49,687 nucleotides of DNA, taken from positions 1 through 49,687 of the forward strand of contig CAYNFS010000010.1 of NCBI GenBank assembly GCA_964396685.1. The letters are read 5' to 3'. Both the position numbers and the translations under genes were made by a program. Position 1 is the first letter of the stretch. Each line of letters begins with the position of its first letter. Positions 1 through 7,125 of the stretch are shown one piece after another. The notes below the pieces were generated by a model, which saw nothing but the letters and a program-made list of their open reading frames with translations, did no database searches and was not told where the DNA came from. The stretch is from CAYNFS01 sp964396685. Its GTDB lineage: Bacteria > Patescibacteriota > Doudnabacteria > UBA920 > 2-01-FULL-46-14.

Positions 1-63
1 CTTGGACTCGAACCAAGATTACCAGATTCAGAGTCTGGCGTCCTACCATTAGACGATCCCGGA
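1..63 (-). tRNA. tRNA-Gln(CTG), 3' end cut by window edge
   Basis: Read on the minus strand, a 5' acceptor strand TCCGGGA leads into a D-arm (GTC...GAC with GG in the loop). The anticodon arm is CCAGA-CTCTGAA-TCTGG, giving anticodon CTG (Gln). The T-arm is CTTGG-TTCGAGT-CCAAG. The 3' acceptor strand and the CCA region lie beyond base 1, so the gene is partial only because of the window edge. Confidence 0.93.
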
Positions 64-149
64 GCTTTGGCAAGAAAGCCTCCATATCATAACGGATAAT
101 TTTTCGCAATTCAAGCATTTTCTTTTTTTATTAATGATGATAGACTTAT

Positions 150-199
150 ACTGGATTCCCGCCCCCCGATCGTCGTCGAGGGCAAGCTTCGCGGGAATG
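150..199. repeat. Dispersed inverted repeat, GGATTCCCGC...GCGGGAAT type
   Basis: The arms ATTCCCGC and GCGGGAAT enclose a GC-rich spacer. The same arms occur in shorter form at 6899-6926, inside the histidine phosphatase gene. The copy here lies just upstream of the first glycosyltransferase; an ATG at 134 reads through it, which is one reason to prefer the later start at 212. Confidence 0.7.
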
Positions 200-211
200 C
201 AATTCAAGATT

Positions 212-1342
212 ATGCGAATCGGAATAGACGTGAGAGCCCTGATGGAGGGGAAGGTGACGGGAGTTCAAGTTTATATCACAAATCTGCTGGAGTCGCTTTT
301 TGAGATTGACAGAGAGAATGAGTATATTTTGTTTGCGAATCAATTTACGACCTCACCCCCAGCCCCTCTCCTCGCCAGGAGAGGGCGGGGAATAGAGAAT
401 GTTTCTACCAAGTTTTTCCGTTACCCCAATAAGCTTTTCATTCCGGCGCAGAAATTTGTGGGATTGCCGAAAATTGACAAATTGCTGGGAGGAATTGACC
501 TGTTTTTCTCGCCGCACTGGCGTGAAACTGCGTTGAGCCCCAACATCCCTCTTGTAGTTACTTTTCATCACTTATCTTTTGAAATCGTGCCCGAATTTTT
601 TACCCTGCGGCTGAGAGCGTGGCATAAATTTATGAATTACCGGGGAGCCGCAAAAAAGGCCGCAAAAATCATTGCCGTGTCGGAAAACACCAAGCGGGAT
701 TTGGTAGATCTTTATAAAATTGCGGCGGAGAAGATTGAGGTGATTTATCCGGGATTAAAACCCCCACTTAATCTCCCCCTATCCGCTCAAGGCGGACAGG
801 GGGAGAAAGAGAGGGGGTACTTCCTCTACTTTGGCACTTTTGAGCCGCGTAAAAATATTGATACCGTGCTGACCGCTTACGAGGAATACTGCCAAGAAAG
901 CGCAAATCCAAAAAACTTGGTTTTAGCCGGCAGTTCCGGGTGGAAGGTCAGACTGGAAATCCCCTTAATGATCAAAGGCAGAGTCAAAATTTTTGAAAAC
1001 GTAAGCGAAGAACAGAAGGCCTTGCTTTATCAAAACGCCTTTGCTTTTTTGTTTTTGAGCTTTTACGAGGGTTTGGGCTTTCCGATTCTGGAAGCGGCCT
1101 CTTGGGGCATCCCGGTTATTTCCAGTTTTGCCACTTCTTTATCGGAAATCGGGCACGAGTTTGCGATTTTGGTCAATCCCTTCAGGAGCTCACAAACAGC
1201 CTCCGCTATGTTAGAATTGGAGAAGGACGAGGGCTTATATAAAAGTCTGCAAGAAAAAGGATTGGAAGCAGTGAGGGGGTTCACTTGGGAAAAAACAGCA
1301 AGAAGAATTTTGGAATTATTTTATAAAGTCAAAAGCCCATAA
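212..1342 (+). CDS. Glycosyltransferase family 4 (GT-B fold)
   Basis: Likely transfers a sugar from a nucleotide-sugar donor during cell-surface glycan synthesis; donor and acceptor cannot be read. The start is set at 212 because the protein then begins MRIGIDVRAL, matching the next gene (MRIGIDCRMA); upstream codons run through a repeat. The C-terminal donor domain shows FGTFEPRKNI near residue 210 and FYEGLGFPILEAASWGIPV near 286-304, the usual GT4 E-x7-E region. Two segments look repeat-derived: about residues 46-60 (350-390) and 183-203 (761-818), both of the C-rich/G-rich hairpin family seen in other genes here. The stop codon lies in another repeat (1335-1384). It is followed by a second GT4 gene and murG, so an envelope role is inferred. 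Confidence 0.88.
   Translation: MRIGIDVRALMEGKVTGVQVYITNLLESLFEIDRENEYILFANQFTTSPPAPLLARRGRGIENVSTKFFRYPNKLFIPAQKFVGLPKIDKLLGGIDLFFSPHWRETALSPNIPLVVTFHHLSFEIVPEFFTLRLRAWHKFMNYRGAAKKAAKIIAVSENTKRDLVDLYKIAAEKIEVIYPGLKPPLNLPLSAQGGQGEKERGYFLYFGTFEPRKNIDTVLTAYEEYCQESANPKNLVLAGSSGWKVRLEIPLMIKGRVKIFENVSEEQKALLYQNAFAFLFLSFYEGLGFPILEAASWGIPVISSFATSLSEIGHEFAILVNPFRSSQTASAMLELEKDEGLYKSLQEKGLEAVRGFTWEKTARRILELFYKVKSP
350..390. repeat. In-frame C-rich/G-rich hairpin repeat (copy 1, in GT4)
   Basis: CCCCTCTCCTCGCC followed by its near complement AGGAGAGGGCGGGG, inside the glycosyltransferase reading frame. It encodes PPAPLLARRGRG. The same pattern occurs in gltX (twice), fmt and the PEP-binding-domain gene. 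Confidence 0.75.
761..818. repeat. In-frame C-rich/G-rich hairpin repeat (copy 2, in GT4)
   Basis: CTCCCCCTATCCGC...GCGGACAGGGGGAG inverted repeat, translated as LNLPLSAQGGQGEKERG between the two halves of the GT-B protein, just before the conserved FLYFGTFEPRKN strand. This is a typical inter-domain position where an insert could be tolerated. Confidence 0.75.
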
Positions 1343-1384
1343 ATGGGCACGCTACGTTTTGTGTAGTGCGCCGATTTATCGGCT
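1335..1384. repeat. Dispersed hairpin repeat over the stop codon of GT4 gene 1
   Basis: GCCCATAAATGGGC followed by GCTAC...GTAG and GCCGATTTATCGGC. The TAA stop of the upstream gene is part of the first arm. A rearranged copy (GTAGCGTGCCGATTCATCGG then CCCATAAATGGGTGCGCTAC) lies at 2496-2535 at the end of the next gene. Confidence 0.7.
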
Positions 1385-1396
1385 CCTTTAAGGACA

Positions 1397-2548
1397 ATGC
1401 GTATTGGTATTGATTGCCGAATGGCGAGAACGGGGGAGGGGATCGCGCGCTATGTGGAAGAATTGGTGAAACATTTGGCAATGCTCGACACAGAAAACGA
1501 ATATTTTCTCATTTGCAGTAAACAATTTCCAATTTCAAATTTCCAATTTCCAAACAATTTCAAATTTCAAATCACCAAATCTGGTTATTATTCATTTGCG
1601 GAGCAGACGAGGCTTATTTGGGAGCTTAAGAAACTCAAGCTTGATCTGGCGCATTTTCCAAATTTCAACGTGCCCGTATTTTATCCCGGCCGGTTTGTGA
1701 TTACGATCCACGATCTTATTCACCATCAATTTCCCGGCAAGAAAAAATCCCGCTGGTTTCATAGATTAGCTTACAGAGCAGTTATCAAATCGGCCGTCAA
1801 AAGAGCTGATAGAATCATAGCCGTATCCGAAGCCACAAAAAACGACATCCTAAAAACATTCAACATTCATAAATCAAAAATCGGCATTATCTATGAGGGC
1901 GTCGATTCGAAATTTTTTCAAAAAGTCCAAGACGCAGAAATCCGGCAAGTTAAGCAAAAATACAGCATCACCAAGCCTTACCTGCTTTTTGTCGGCGTCT
2001 GGCGGCAGTATAAAAATTTGCCCCGCTTGGCCCGGGCATTTGATATACTGAAAGAGAGGCACAGGCACGACATTGAGCTGGTGCTGGCCGGCAAAATTGA
2101 CCCTTTTCATCCGGAAATTAAAGAAGAGGTGTTTAGCATCAGAAATAATAAAGATATCAAAGCTTTAGGCTATGTCCCGGACGAAGATTTGGCAGCACTT
2201 TATCACGGCGCAGGCCTTTTTGTCCTGCCTTCGCTCACGGAGGGTTTCGGCTTGATTGGAGTGGAAGCGCAGGCAGCGGGCGTGCCGGTTGCGGCGTCAA
2301 ATATCCCGGTGTTGCGGGAAGTTTTGGGAGAAGGCGCGATTTATTTTGCCCCACAAAGCCCAGAGGACATAGCCAAAAAGGCGAGCTATATCCTAACCGA
2401 CCACAATTATTCTTCGAATCTGATCGAGAAGGCGCTTTTGAATGCCCGGAACTACGACTGGAGTAAAACCGCGCGTCAAACTTTAGAATTATACAGTAGC
2501 GTGCCGATTCATCGGCCCATAAATGGGTGCGCTACAAACGATCAATAG
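1397..2548 (+). CDS. Glycosyltransferase family 4 (GT-B fold)
   Basis: A second GT4 protein of 383 residues, probably acting on the same glycan as its upstream paralogue. The N-terminus MRIGIDCRMARTGEGIARYV is the usual GT4 nucleotide-fold start. The donor half carries FVGVWRQYKNLPRLARAF near 200 and LTEGFGLIGVEAQAAGVPV near 280-298 with the E-x7-E pair. Residues about 43-61 (FPISNFQFPNNFKFQITK) come from an AT-rich short-word repeat at 1525-1582. The last residues (SSVPIHRPINGCATNDQ) are encoded by the 2496-2535 hairpin repeat, so the native C-terminus has probably been replaced or extended. murG starts directly after the stop. Confidence 0.88.
   Translation: MRIGIDCRMARTGEGIARYVEELVKHLAMLDTENEYFLICSKQFPISNFQFPNNFKFQITKSGYYSFAEQTRLIWELKKLKLDLAHFPNFNVPVFYPGRFVITIHDLIHHQFPGKKKSRWFHRLAYRAVIKSAVKRADRIIAVSEATKNDILKTFNIHKSKIGIIYEGVDSKFFQKVQDAEIRQVKQKYSITKPYLLFVGVWRQYKNLPRLARAFDILKERHRHDIELVLAGKIDPFHPEIKEEVFSIRNNKDIKALGYVPDEDLAALYHGAGLFVLPSLTEGFGLIGVEAQAAGVPVAASNIPVLREVLGEGAIYFAPQSPEDIAKKASYILTDHNYSSNLIEKALLNARNYDWSKTARQTLELYSSVPIHRPINGCATNDQ
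1525..1582. repeat. AT-rich short-word repeat inside GT4 gene 2
   Basis: Runs of AATTTCCAATTTC / AATTTCAAATTTC words. Similar tandem-word tracts with different words lie inside murB, gltX, wecG, fmt and others in this window. Confidence 0.65.
2496..2535. repeat. Dispersed hairpin repeat forming the 3' end of GT4 gene 2
   Basis: An imperfect 40-bp palindrome with outer arms GTAGCG and CGCTAC and inner arms CCGATTCATCGG and CCCATAAATGGG. It is translated into the last residues of the glycosyltransferase. Related to 1335-1384. Confidence 0.7.
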
Positions 2549-3667
2549 ATGCGTATTTTTTTAGTCGGCGGCGGAACGGGAGGGCCGATCACACCGCTTT
2601 TTGCCGTGGCCGAAGAAATCCTAAAACTCTCGCCAAAAAGCACGCTTTATTTCGTCGGCACTAAAAAGAAAGTCGAAAACAAAATCTTGGAAGCCTCGAG
2701 ATTGTCCATACAATATCTTTCAATCCTTGCCGGCAAATGGCGCAGATATTTTTCCCTGTGGAATCTCACGGACCTTTTTAAAATTTTTGCCGGGTTTCTC
2801 AAGTCCATTTATCTGATCAAAAAGCATAAGCCGGATGTAATTTTTGGCGCCGGTTCTTACGTGCAAGTCCCTATGGCTTGGGCTGCTTTTTTTGCCGGAG
2901 TTCCGGTGGTCGCGCACCAGCCGGATTTGGATTTGCTTCTTTCCACTCGGCTGGTTTCGCCCATAGCAACGGCCATAACCGTTACTTTTGATACCAGCAC
3001 GAAAGACTTCTCGGAATTTTCCGGACTTTTCAAAAAAATCAAAAAATCAAAAATCGTTGTCACGGGCAATCCCGTGCGCCAGGAGATTTTGAAAGGTTCT
3101 TTGGGTCAAGCCCGGAAAATTTTTGGGCTCAACGCTGATTTTCCAGTACTTTTCGTTATTGGCGGAAGCACCGGTGCCGCAAATCTCAACAAAATAGTTC
3201 TGGCGAGCCTGCAGGAATTAGTCAAATATGTCCAAGTGCTTCATGTGACTGGGGGGAGAGTCGCAAATCAAAACTTGTTTGAGCACCCTCATTATCATGC
3301 TTACGATTTTTTGGGACAAGAGCTCAAGCACGCTTTCGCGGCGGCCGATGTAGTGCTTAGCCGCGGCGGGATGTCGACAATAAGCGAACTAGCCGCACTC
3401 GGAAAGGCGGCGATTTTGGTGCCGCTCCCCCGGAGTCCTCAAGAGGATAATGTCAGACTGCTCGCGACGTTAAGAGCCGCGGTCGGGGTTTTTGAAGAAT
3501 TTTTTACGCCGGACCTTCTAGTTGCGCTGGTCAGAAAAATCCTATGGAGTAAGGAAATTCAGGACACGGTGCGGACCAATATCAAAAAGCTTATGCCCAG
3601 GGACAGCGGCGCGCAAATTGCCAAACTTCTCCTAAAAACAGCTCAAACAAATGAAAACGCCTCGTAA
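2549..3667 (+). CDS. murG: MurG-like undecaprenyl-PP-MurNAc-pentapeptide GlcNAc transferase
   Basis: Family GT28 (GT-B). MurG adds GlcNAc to lipid I, giving lipid II, at the inner face of the membrane. Seen here: the N-terminal glycine loop LVGGGTGGPITPLFAVAEE (residues 5-23, with Pro where E. coli MurG has His), VTGNPVRQEIL near 172, the second glycine loop IGGSTGAANLNK near 202, and LSRGGMSTISELAALGKAAI near 269 followed by PLPRSPQEDN. The classical HQ-x-x-NA after the donor site is replaced by EDNVRLL, so it is divergent. Its 372 residues fit the family. It overlaps the next gene by 17 bp and is close to murC, forming a peptidoglycan gene set. Confidence 0.88.
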   Translation: MRIFLVGGGTGGPITPLFAVAEEILKLSPKSTLYFVGTKKKVENKILEASRLSIQYLSILAGKWRRYFSLWNLTDLFKIFAGFLKSIYLIKKHKPDVIFGAGSYVQVPMAWAAFFAGVPVVAHQPDLDLLLSTRLVSPIATAITVTFDTSTKDFSEFSGLFKKIKKSKIVVTGNPVRQEILKGSLGQARKIFGLNADFPVLFVIGGSTGAANLNKIVLASLQELVKYVQVLHVTGGRVANQNLFEHPHYHAYDFLGQELKHAFAAADVVLSRGGMSTISELAALGKAAILVPLPRSPQEDNVRLLATLRAAVGVFEEFFTPDLLVALVRKILWSKEIQDTVRTNIKKLMPRDSGAQIAKLLLKTAQTNENAS

Positions 3668-4628
3668 CAAAACGCCAAAAATCGGACTTGCGCTTTCGGG
3701 GGGGTCGGGGAAAGCCGTCGCGTTAATAGGTGTTTTGGAGGTTTTGAGAGAGCACAAAATACCGATCCAGTATATTACCGCCTGTTCTTCGTCCACTATT
3801 GTCGCCGCTAGCTACGTTTGCGGGACCATGGAACAGCTGAAGCAAGATTGGCTCAAGGCTGATAAAAAATTTCTCCTCAAACTTTTTGAGGTAAGCCAAG
3901 AGGGCAGTCGAGGAATTTTGAACATTGATAAGGGGGCGCAGTGGGCCAGACGCTATCTTGGAGACAAAAAATTTGAAGATGTCACTCCGAGGCTGGGCTT
4001 TGTCACGGTGGACATAGTTCGGGGCGAACCGCTTTTGTTATCCTTGGGAGATTTGGCCAAAGCCGGGCAGGCAAGCTGTGCCGTGCCGGGGTTCATAGAG
4101 CCCGTGGAATGGGGCAACCGGCTTCTCGTGGACGGCGGCCTTTTGAGCATCGTGCCGACTGTTCAAGCCAAAGAAATGGGGGCGGATATCGTTGTTGGAG
4201 TGGATATCGCGGCGACGCCCTACATGTTCACGCGGAAAATTTACCAGCTCAAGAAGGGTGTTGACGCCATCAAAAACAGTTTTCCCTTCAGGATTTACGC
4301 TAAACTCCACAGTTTGGTGGAAAAAGCGCTGACTAAATCTATAGATATTATATTTTACAATCAGTCGGACATATTTGAAGAAGCCAATTTAAATCCGGGA
4401 GTTCTTGCTATTTTGGGAAAAGCCATTGACATGTCCCAAACGCAACGGGAAAAGCGCTATCTGGCGAATTGCGATTATTTGATTACTCCGAATGTCAAGC
4501 ACATGGGCGTGGCAGATTTTGAAAATGCGGCCCGAATGTTGCGGGAAGGCAGGCGGGCGGCCGAAGCCGCGATCCCGGAAATTCAAAAAGTCATCAGCGA
4601 CTGGCAATGGAGGCAAAAAAATGGTTGA
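3651..4628 (+). CDS. Patatin-like phospholipase family protein (RssA-like), non-canonical elbow
   Basis: Patatin-like hydrolases use a Ser-Asp dyad to cleave acyl esters. The oxyanion loop LALSGGSGKAVALIGVLEVL (13-32) and a VDGG motif with the presumed catalytic Asp (near 160) are present. The nucleophile elbow, normally G-x-S-x-G, reads A44-C-S-S-S48: the Ser is kept but both glycines are gone, so activity is uncertain. C-terminal RMLREGRRAAEAAIPEIQ is typical of RssA-like proteins. It starts inside murG (17-bp overlap) and overlaps murC by 8 bp, so it is translated with the peptidoglycan genes; a link to lipid turnover at the membrane is an inference. Confidence 0.8.
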   Translation: MKTPRNKTPKIGLALSGGSGKAVALIGVLEVLREHKIPIQYITACSSSTIVAASYVCGTMEQLKQDWLKADKKFLLKLFEVSQEGSRGILNIDKGAQWARRYLGDKKFEDVTPRLGFVTVDIVRGEPLLLSLGDLAKAGQASCAVPGFIEPVEWGNRLLVDGGLLSIVPTVQAKEMGADIVVGVDIAATPYMFTRKIYQLKKGVDAIKNSFPFRIYAKLHSLVEKALTKSIDIIFYNQSDIFEEANLNPGVLAILGKAIDMSQTQREKRYLANCDYLITPNVKHMGVADFENAARMLREGRRAAEAAIPEIQKVISDWQWRQKNG

Positions 4629-5964
4629 TGAAGCACGCAAAGTTTTTTTTGTCGGCATCGGCGGCATAGGCATTTCCGCGCTTGCCAGAGTTCTTGGGGC
4701 GCAAGGCAGGAGCGTGAGCGGCTCTGATCTGATTAAATCGGAAATAAGCGACGAGTTAAATAAGGAAGGGATGGAGGTTAAAGTCGGACATAAAAAAGAA
4801 AATTTGCCGGGGGATGCAGAGCTTCTTGTTTACTCCACCGCCGTTCCTGAAAGTAATCCCGAAAGAGAAAGAGCGCGCGAATTGGGTGTCCCAGAACTTT
4901 CTTACCCTCAAGCGCTGGGAGAGCTTGCCAAAAGTTATGAAAAAGTGATAGCGGTTGCGGGCACCAACGGCAAAACCACGACCACGGCGATGATTGGCTG
5001 GATTTTGGAAGAAGCGGGTCTTGATCCGACTGTCGTAGTGGGCAGCAGAGTTTTGGCGTGGAACTCAAACGCTCGCGCCGGAAGCAAAAAATTTCTGGTA
5101 CTGGAAGCTGACGAATACCGCCGCGCGTTTCTGAATTACCATCCTGATATTGCCATCATCACCAACATCGAAGCTGATCATTTGGACTATTTCAAGGGCT
5201 TGGAGGATATAAAAAGCGCTTTTGGGCAATTTATTGAAAACCTTAAGCCAGTCGGCGCAATAATTTACAATCAAAGCAATAAAAATGCCGGATCCGTAGT
5301 CAGCCGATTTGTCGGTTCTCGACTGAATGCCATTGCGAGGCCGTTTTCAACGGCCGAAGCAATCCCGCTTAAGATCCCCGGGCGATTCAACCAAGAAAAC
5401 GCAGTTGCGGCTGCCGAAGCGTGCCGCGCACTGGGCGTTAGCGATGAAAAAATCAAATCCGCACTCGCGAGCTTTACCGGCACCTGGCGGCGGTTTGAAA
5501 AAGTCGGCAGGGCAGGGGAGACGGACATTGTTTCAGATTATGCTCATCACCCCGCGGGGATTAAGGCTGTTTGTCAGGCGGCTCTTGAGGTTTATAAGAA
5601 TCCTTCGCGAATCCTGCTGGTTTTTCAGCCGCACCAACACAATCGCACCAAGATGTTGTTTAATGAATTTGTCCAAGCTTTTTGTTCATGCAGGATTGAG
5701 AGCATTATAATTTCCGAGATTTTTGACGTCGCCGGCCGAGAAGAGCGAAGGGATCAAGACATCAGCTCGCGCGATCTTGTTGAAAAAATTCTTGAATGCG
5801 GCAAAAAAGCAATTTATGCTCCCGACTTGAATGATTGCAAAAAAAAAGTCAAACAAGTTATACACAACTTCGACGCCGTCATCTTCATCGGCGCCGGGGA
5901 TATTTATAAAGTAGCGGACCAATTAACCAAGAAATCAAAGAACCTTAGCCAAAAAATTGACTGA
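4621..5964 (+). CDS. murC: UDP-N-acetylmuramate--L-alanine ligase
   Basis: ATP-dependent ligase adding the first amino acid (normally L-Ala) to UDP-MurNAc in the cytoplasm. The start at 4621 gives MVDEARKVFFVGIGGIGIS, the expected N-terminal nucleotide-binding fold. Central ATPase: AVAGTNGKTTTT (P-loop near 114-120, with Asn where most MurC have His), LEADEYRRAFL near 161, and TNIEADHLDYF. The C-terminal ligase domain has SDYAHHPAGI near 305 and FQPHQHNRT near 338, both MurC/Mpl signatures. 447 residues is normal length. Mpl, the recycling paralogue, is the main alternative, but the murG neighbourhood favours MurC. The TGA stop lies inside the palindrome upstream of the next gene. Confidence 0.9.
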   Translation: MVDEARKVFFVGIGGIGISALARVLGAQGRSVSGSDLIKSEISDELNKEGMEVKVGHKKENLPGDAELLVYSTAVPESNPERERARELGVPELSYPQALGELAKSYEKVIAVAGTNGKTTTTAMIGWILEEAGLDPTVVVGSRVLAWNSNARAGSKKFLVLEADEYRRAFLNYHPDIAIITNIEADHLDYFKGLEDIKSAFGQFIENLKPVGAIIYNQSNKNAGSVVSRFVGSRLNAIARPFSTAEAIPLKIPGRFNQENAVAAAEACRALGVSDEKIKSALASFTGTWRRFEKVGRAGETDIVSDYAHHPAGIKAVCQAALEVYKNPSRILLVFQPHQHNRTKMLFNEFVQAFCSCRIESIIISEIFDVAGREERRDQDISSRDLVEKILECGKKAIYAPDLNDCKKKVKQVIHNFDAVIFIGAGDIYKVADQLTKKSKNLSQKID

Positions 5965-5990
5965 TATCATAGACTAGTCTATGATATCAG
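5961..5990. promoter_or_regulatory. Perfect 30-bp palindrome, candidate operator of the YerC/TrpR-like gene
   Basis: Each half is CTGATATCATAGACT followed by its exact reverse complement; the centre reads GACTAGTC. It ends 19 bp before the ATG at 6010 and overlaps the murC stop. A 22-bp version of the same palindrome lies at 6488-6509, 17 bp before the next gene. It is AT-rich with no T-tract, so a terminator is unlikely. The CTAG-centred symmetry recalls TrpR operators, but binding is inferred. Confidence 0.75.
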
Positions 5991-6009
5991 TGCCTATCAC
6001 ATCCATTCT

Positions 6010-6480
6010 ATGCCAAAATTATCTCGTTGGACATTAGAAGAAAAGAGAGAAAGAGAACTTCTTAATCAAATGTGGACCGCCATCACTCTTTTAGAGGATA
6101 AGGGAGAAGTCATTGATTTCCTGAAGGCCCTTCTTATGCCCTCGGAATCCTTAATGCTGGCCAAGAGGATAGAAATGGTCAAACTTCATGATTCAGGCTT
6201 GTCTTTCGGAGACATAAGAAAACTTCTGCACATTACTAAAGTTACTGCTTACAGATGGAAAGAGCGATTTGAACTGTATAGATCTGAATTCAAGTTTCTT
6301 ATAGATCGTTTGAAAGAATTAGAGAGCGAAAAGCTCGCTCAAGAGGCGAAAAAACGCGAGATACCGCAACTTCGCAAGCGTCATTCTCTACTTGCTGGTG
6401 CTTTGGTCACGGCAGCAATTTTGGCAAATAAAAAAATTAAAAAGATATCCAAACGAAAATCAGCAAAAGCCCCAGTTTAA
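6010..6480 (+). CDS. YerC/YecD-type TrpR-family DNA-binding protein
   Basis: A helical DNA-binding protein of the TrpR superfamily (YerC/YecD group). Residues about 20-90 match the fold: a core (ITLLEDKGEVIDFLKALLMP), then SESLMLAKRIEMVKLHDSGLS and a helix-turn-helix (FGDIRKLLHITKVTAYRWKERF, about 64-86). The tail is long and basic, ending KKIKKISKRKSAKAPV, so the 156 residues exceed the roughly 100 of typical YerC. The gene sits between two copies of the same CTAG-centred palindrome, which suggests it represses itself and the following phosphatase. The ligand, if any, is unknown. Confidence 0.82.
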   Translation: MPKLSRWTLEEKRERELLNQMWTAITLLEDKGEVIDFLKALLMPSESLMLAKRIEMVKLHDSGLSFGDIRKLLHITKVTAYRWKERFELYRSEFKFLIDRLKELESEKLAQEAKKREIPQLRKRHSLLAGALVTAAILANKKIKKISKRKSAKAPV

Positions 6481-6487
6481 TAGCTGG

Positions 6488-6509
6488 TATCATAGACTAG
6501 TCTATGATA
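6488..6509. promoter_or_regulatory. 22-bp palindrome, second copy of the candidate YerC/TrpR-like operator
   Basis: TATCATAGACT plus its exact reverse complement, identical to the inner 22 bp of the 5961-5990 palindrome. It lies between the regulator's stop (6480) and the phosphatase ATG (6527). Confidence 0.75.
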
Positions 6510-6526
6510 ACGACTCAAATTGTTTT

Positions 6527-7084
6527 ATGATCACGATATTTTATGAGGCGCATGGAACGACGCTGGATAATGAGGCAGATCTGGCTTCGGGGTGGTTTGA
6601 TGTAGAGTTGTCAAAGCTAGGCAAGAGGCAGGCGAAGGAAATGGGGGAAAGGTATAAAGACGAAAAATTTGATGCAATTTTTACATCTGATCTAAAGCGG
6701 GCTTACCGTAAGGCACAGATTGCTTTTGCAGGAAGAGGGATTAGGATAATCAAAGACAAAAGATTGCGCGAGTGTAATTACGGCGATCTCACCAGGCATC
6801 CGAACAATGAAGTTGAACCGCAAAAGATCAGACATATCAAACAACCGTTCCCTAATGGCGAAAGCTATGAGCAAGTAGTCGAACGAATAAAAGTACTTCT
6901 GGATTCCCGCCTTCGCGGGAATGACTGCACAAAATACGGAAAAGTTTTAATCATCGGTCATCGCGCCGCATGGTATGCTCTGGAAAATTTGATCAATGGC
7001 CGATCGCTTGAAGATTTAATCACCTCGCCCTGGCAATGGCAGCCGGGGTGGAGATATGAACTTAAACGAGAAAATTTGGATTGA
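6527..7084 (+). CDS. Histidine phosphatase superfamily protein (phosphoglycerate-mutase-like)
   Basis: Members use a phospho-histidine intermediate to hydrolyse or move phosphate. The start at 6527 gives MITIFYEAHGTTLDNE. The usual RHG motif reads A8-H9-G10: the nucleophile His is kept but the adjacent phosphate-binding Arg is Ala. Then come LSKLGKRQAKEMGERY, FTSDLKRAYRKAQIA and the second catalytic His in LIIGHRAAW near 144. Residues about 125-133 (DSRLRGND) are encoded by a dispersed repeat (6899-6926) lying in frame. An earlier ATG at 6392 overlaps the regulator gene and reads through the palindrome, so it was not chosen. The substrate is unknown; the palindrome suggests co-control with the YerC-like gene. 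Confidence 0.83.
   Translation: MITIFYEAHGTTLDNEADLASGWFDVELSKLGKRQAKEMGERYKDEKFDAIFTSDLKRAYRKAQIAFAGRGIRIIKDKRLRECNYGDLTRHPNNEVEPQKIRHIKQPFPNGESYEQVVERIKVLLDSRLRGNDCTKYGKVLIIGHRAAWYALENLINGRSLEDLITSPWQWQPGWRYELKRENLD
6899..6926. repeat. In-frame dispersed repeat (ATTCCCGC/GCGGGAAT) in the phosphatase
   Basis: CTGGATTCCCGCC followed by TTCGCGGGAATGAC, a short hairpin translated as LDSRLRGND. Same arms as 150-199. The flanking protein (VVERIKVLL ... YGKVLIIGH) is normal family sequence. Confidence 0.75.
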
Positions 7085-7086
7085 CT

Positions 7087-7110
7087 CATTTTTGTCGCTC
7101 GACAAAAATG
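7087..7110. repeat. 24-bp inverted repeat between phosphatase and CYTH genes
   Basis: CATTTTTGTCG and its exact complement around a 2-nt centre, placed between the two genes. A related sequence (TTTGTCGATCGACCAAAAT) lies at 14835-14853. It could act as a weak terminator or be a small repeat; there is no T-tract beyond the arm. Confidence 0.5.
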
Positions 7111-7125
7111 GAGAAATAAAAAAGT

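Noticed and set aside
4492..4620. Longer N-terminus of MurC
   Set aside because: Those codons lie within the patatin-like gene in another frame and precede the normal MurC start.
5961..5990. Terminator of murC
   Set aside because: The palindrome is AT-rich, has no T-tract and is repeated before the next gene, which fits an operator better.
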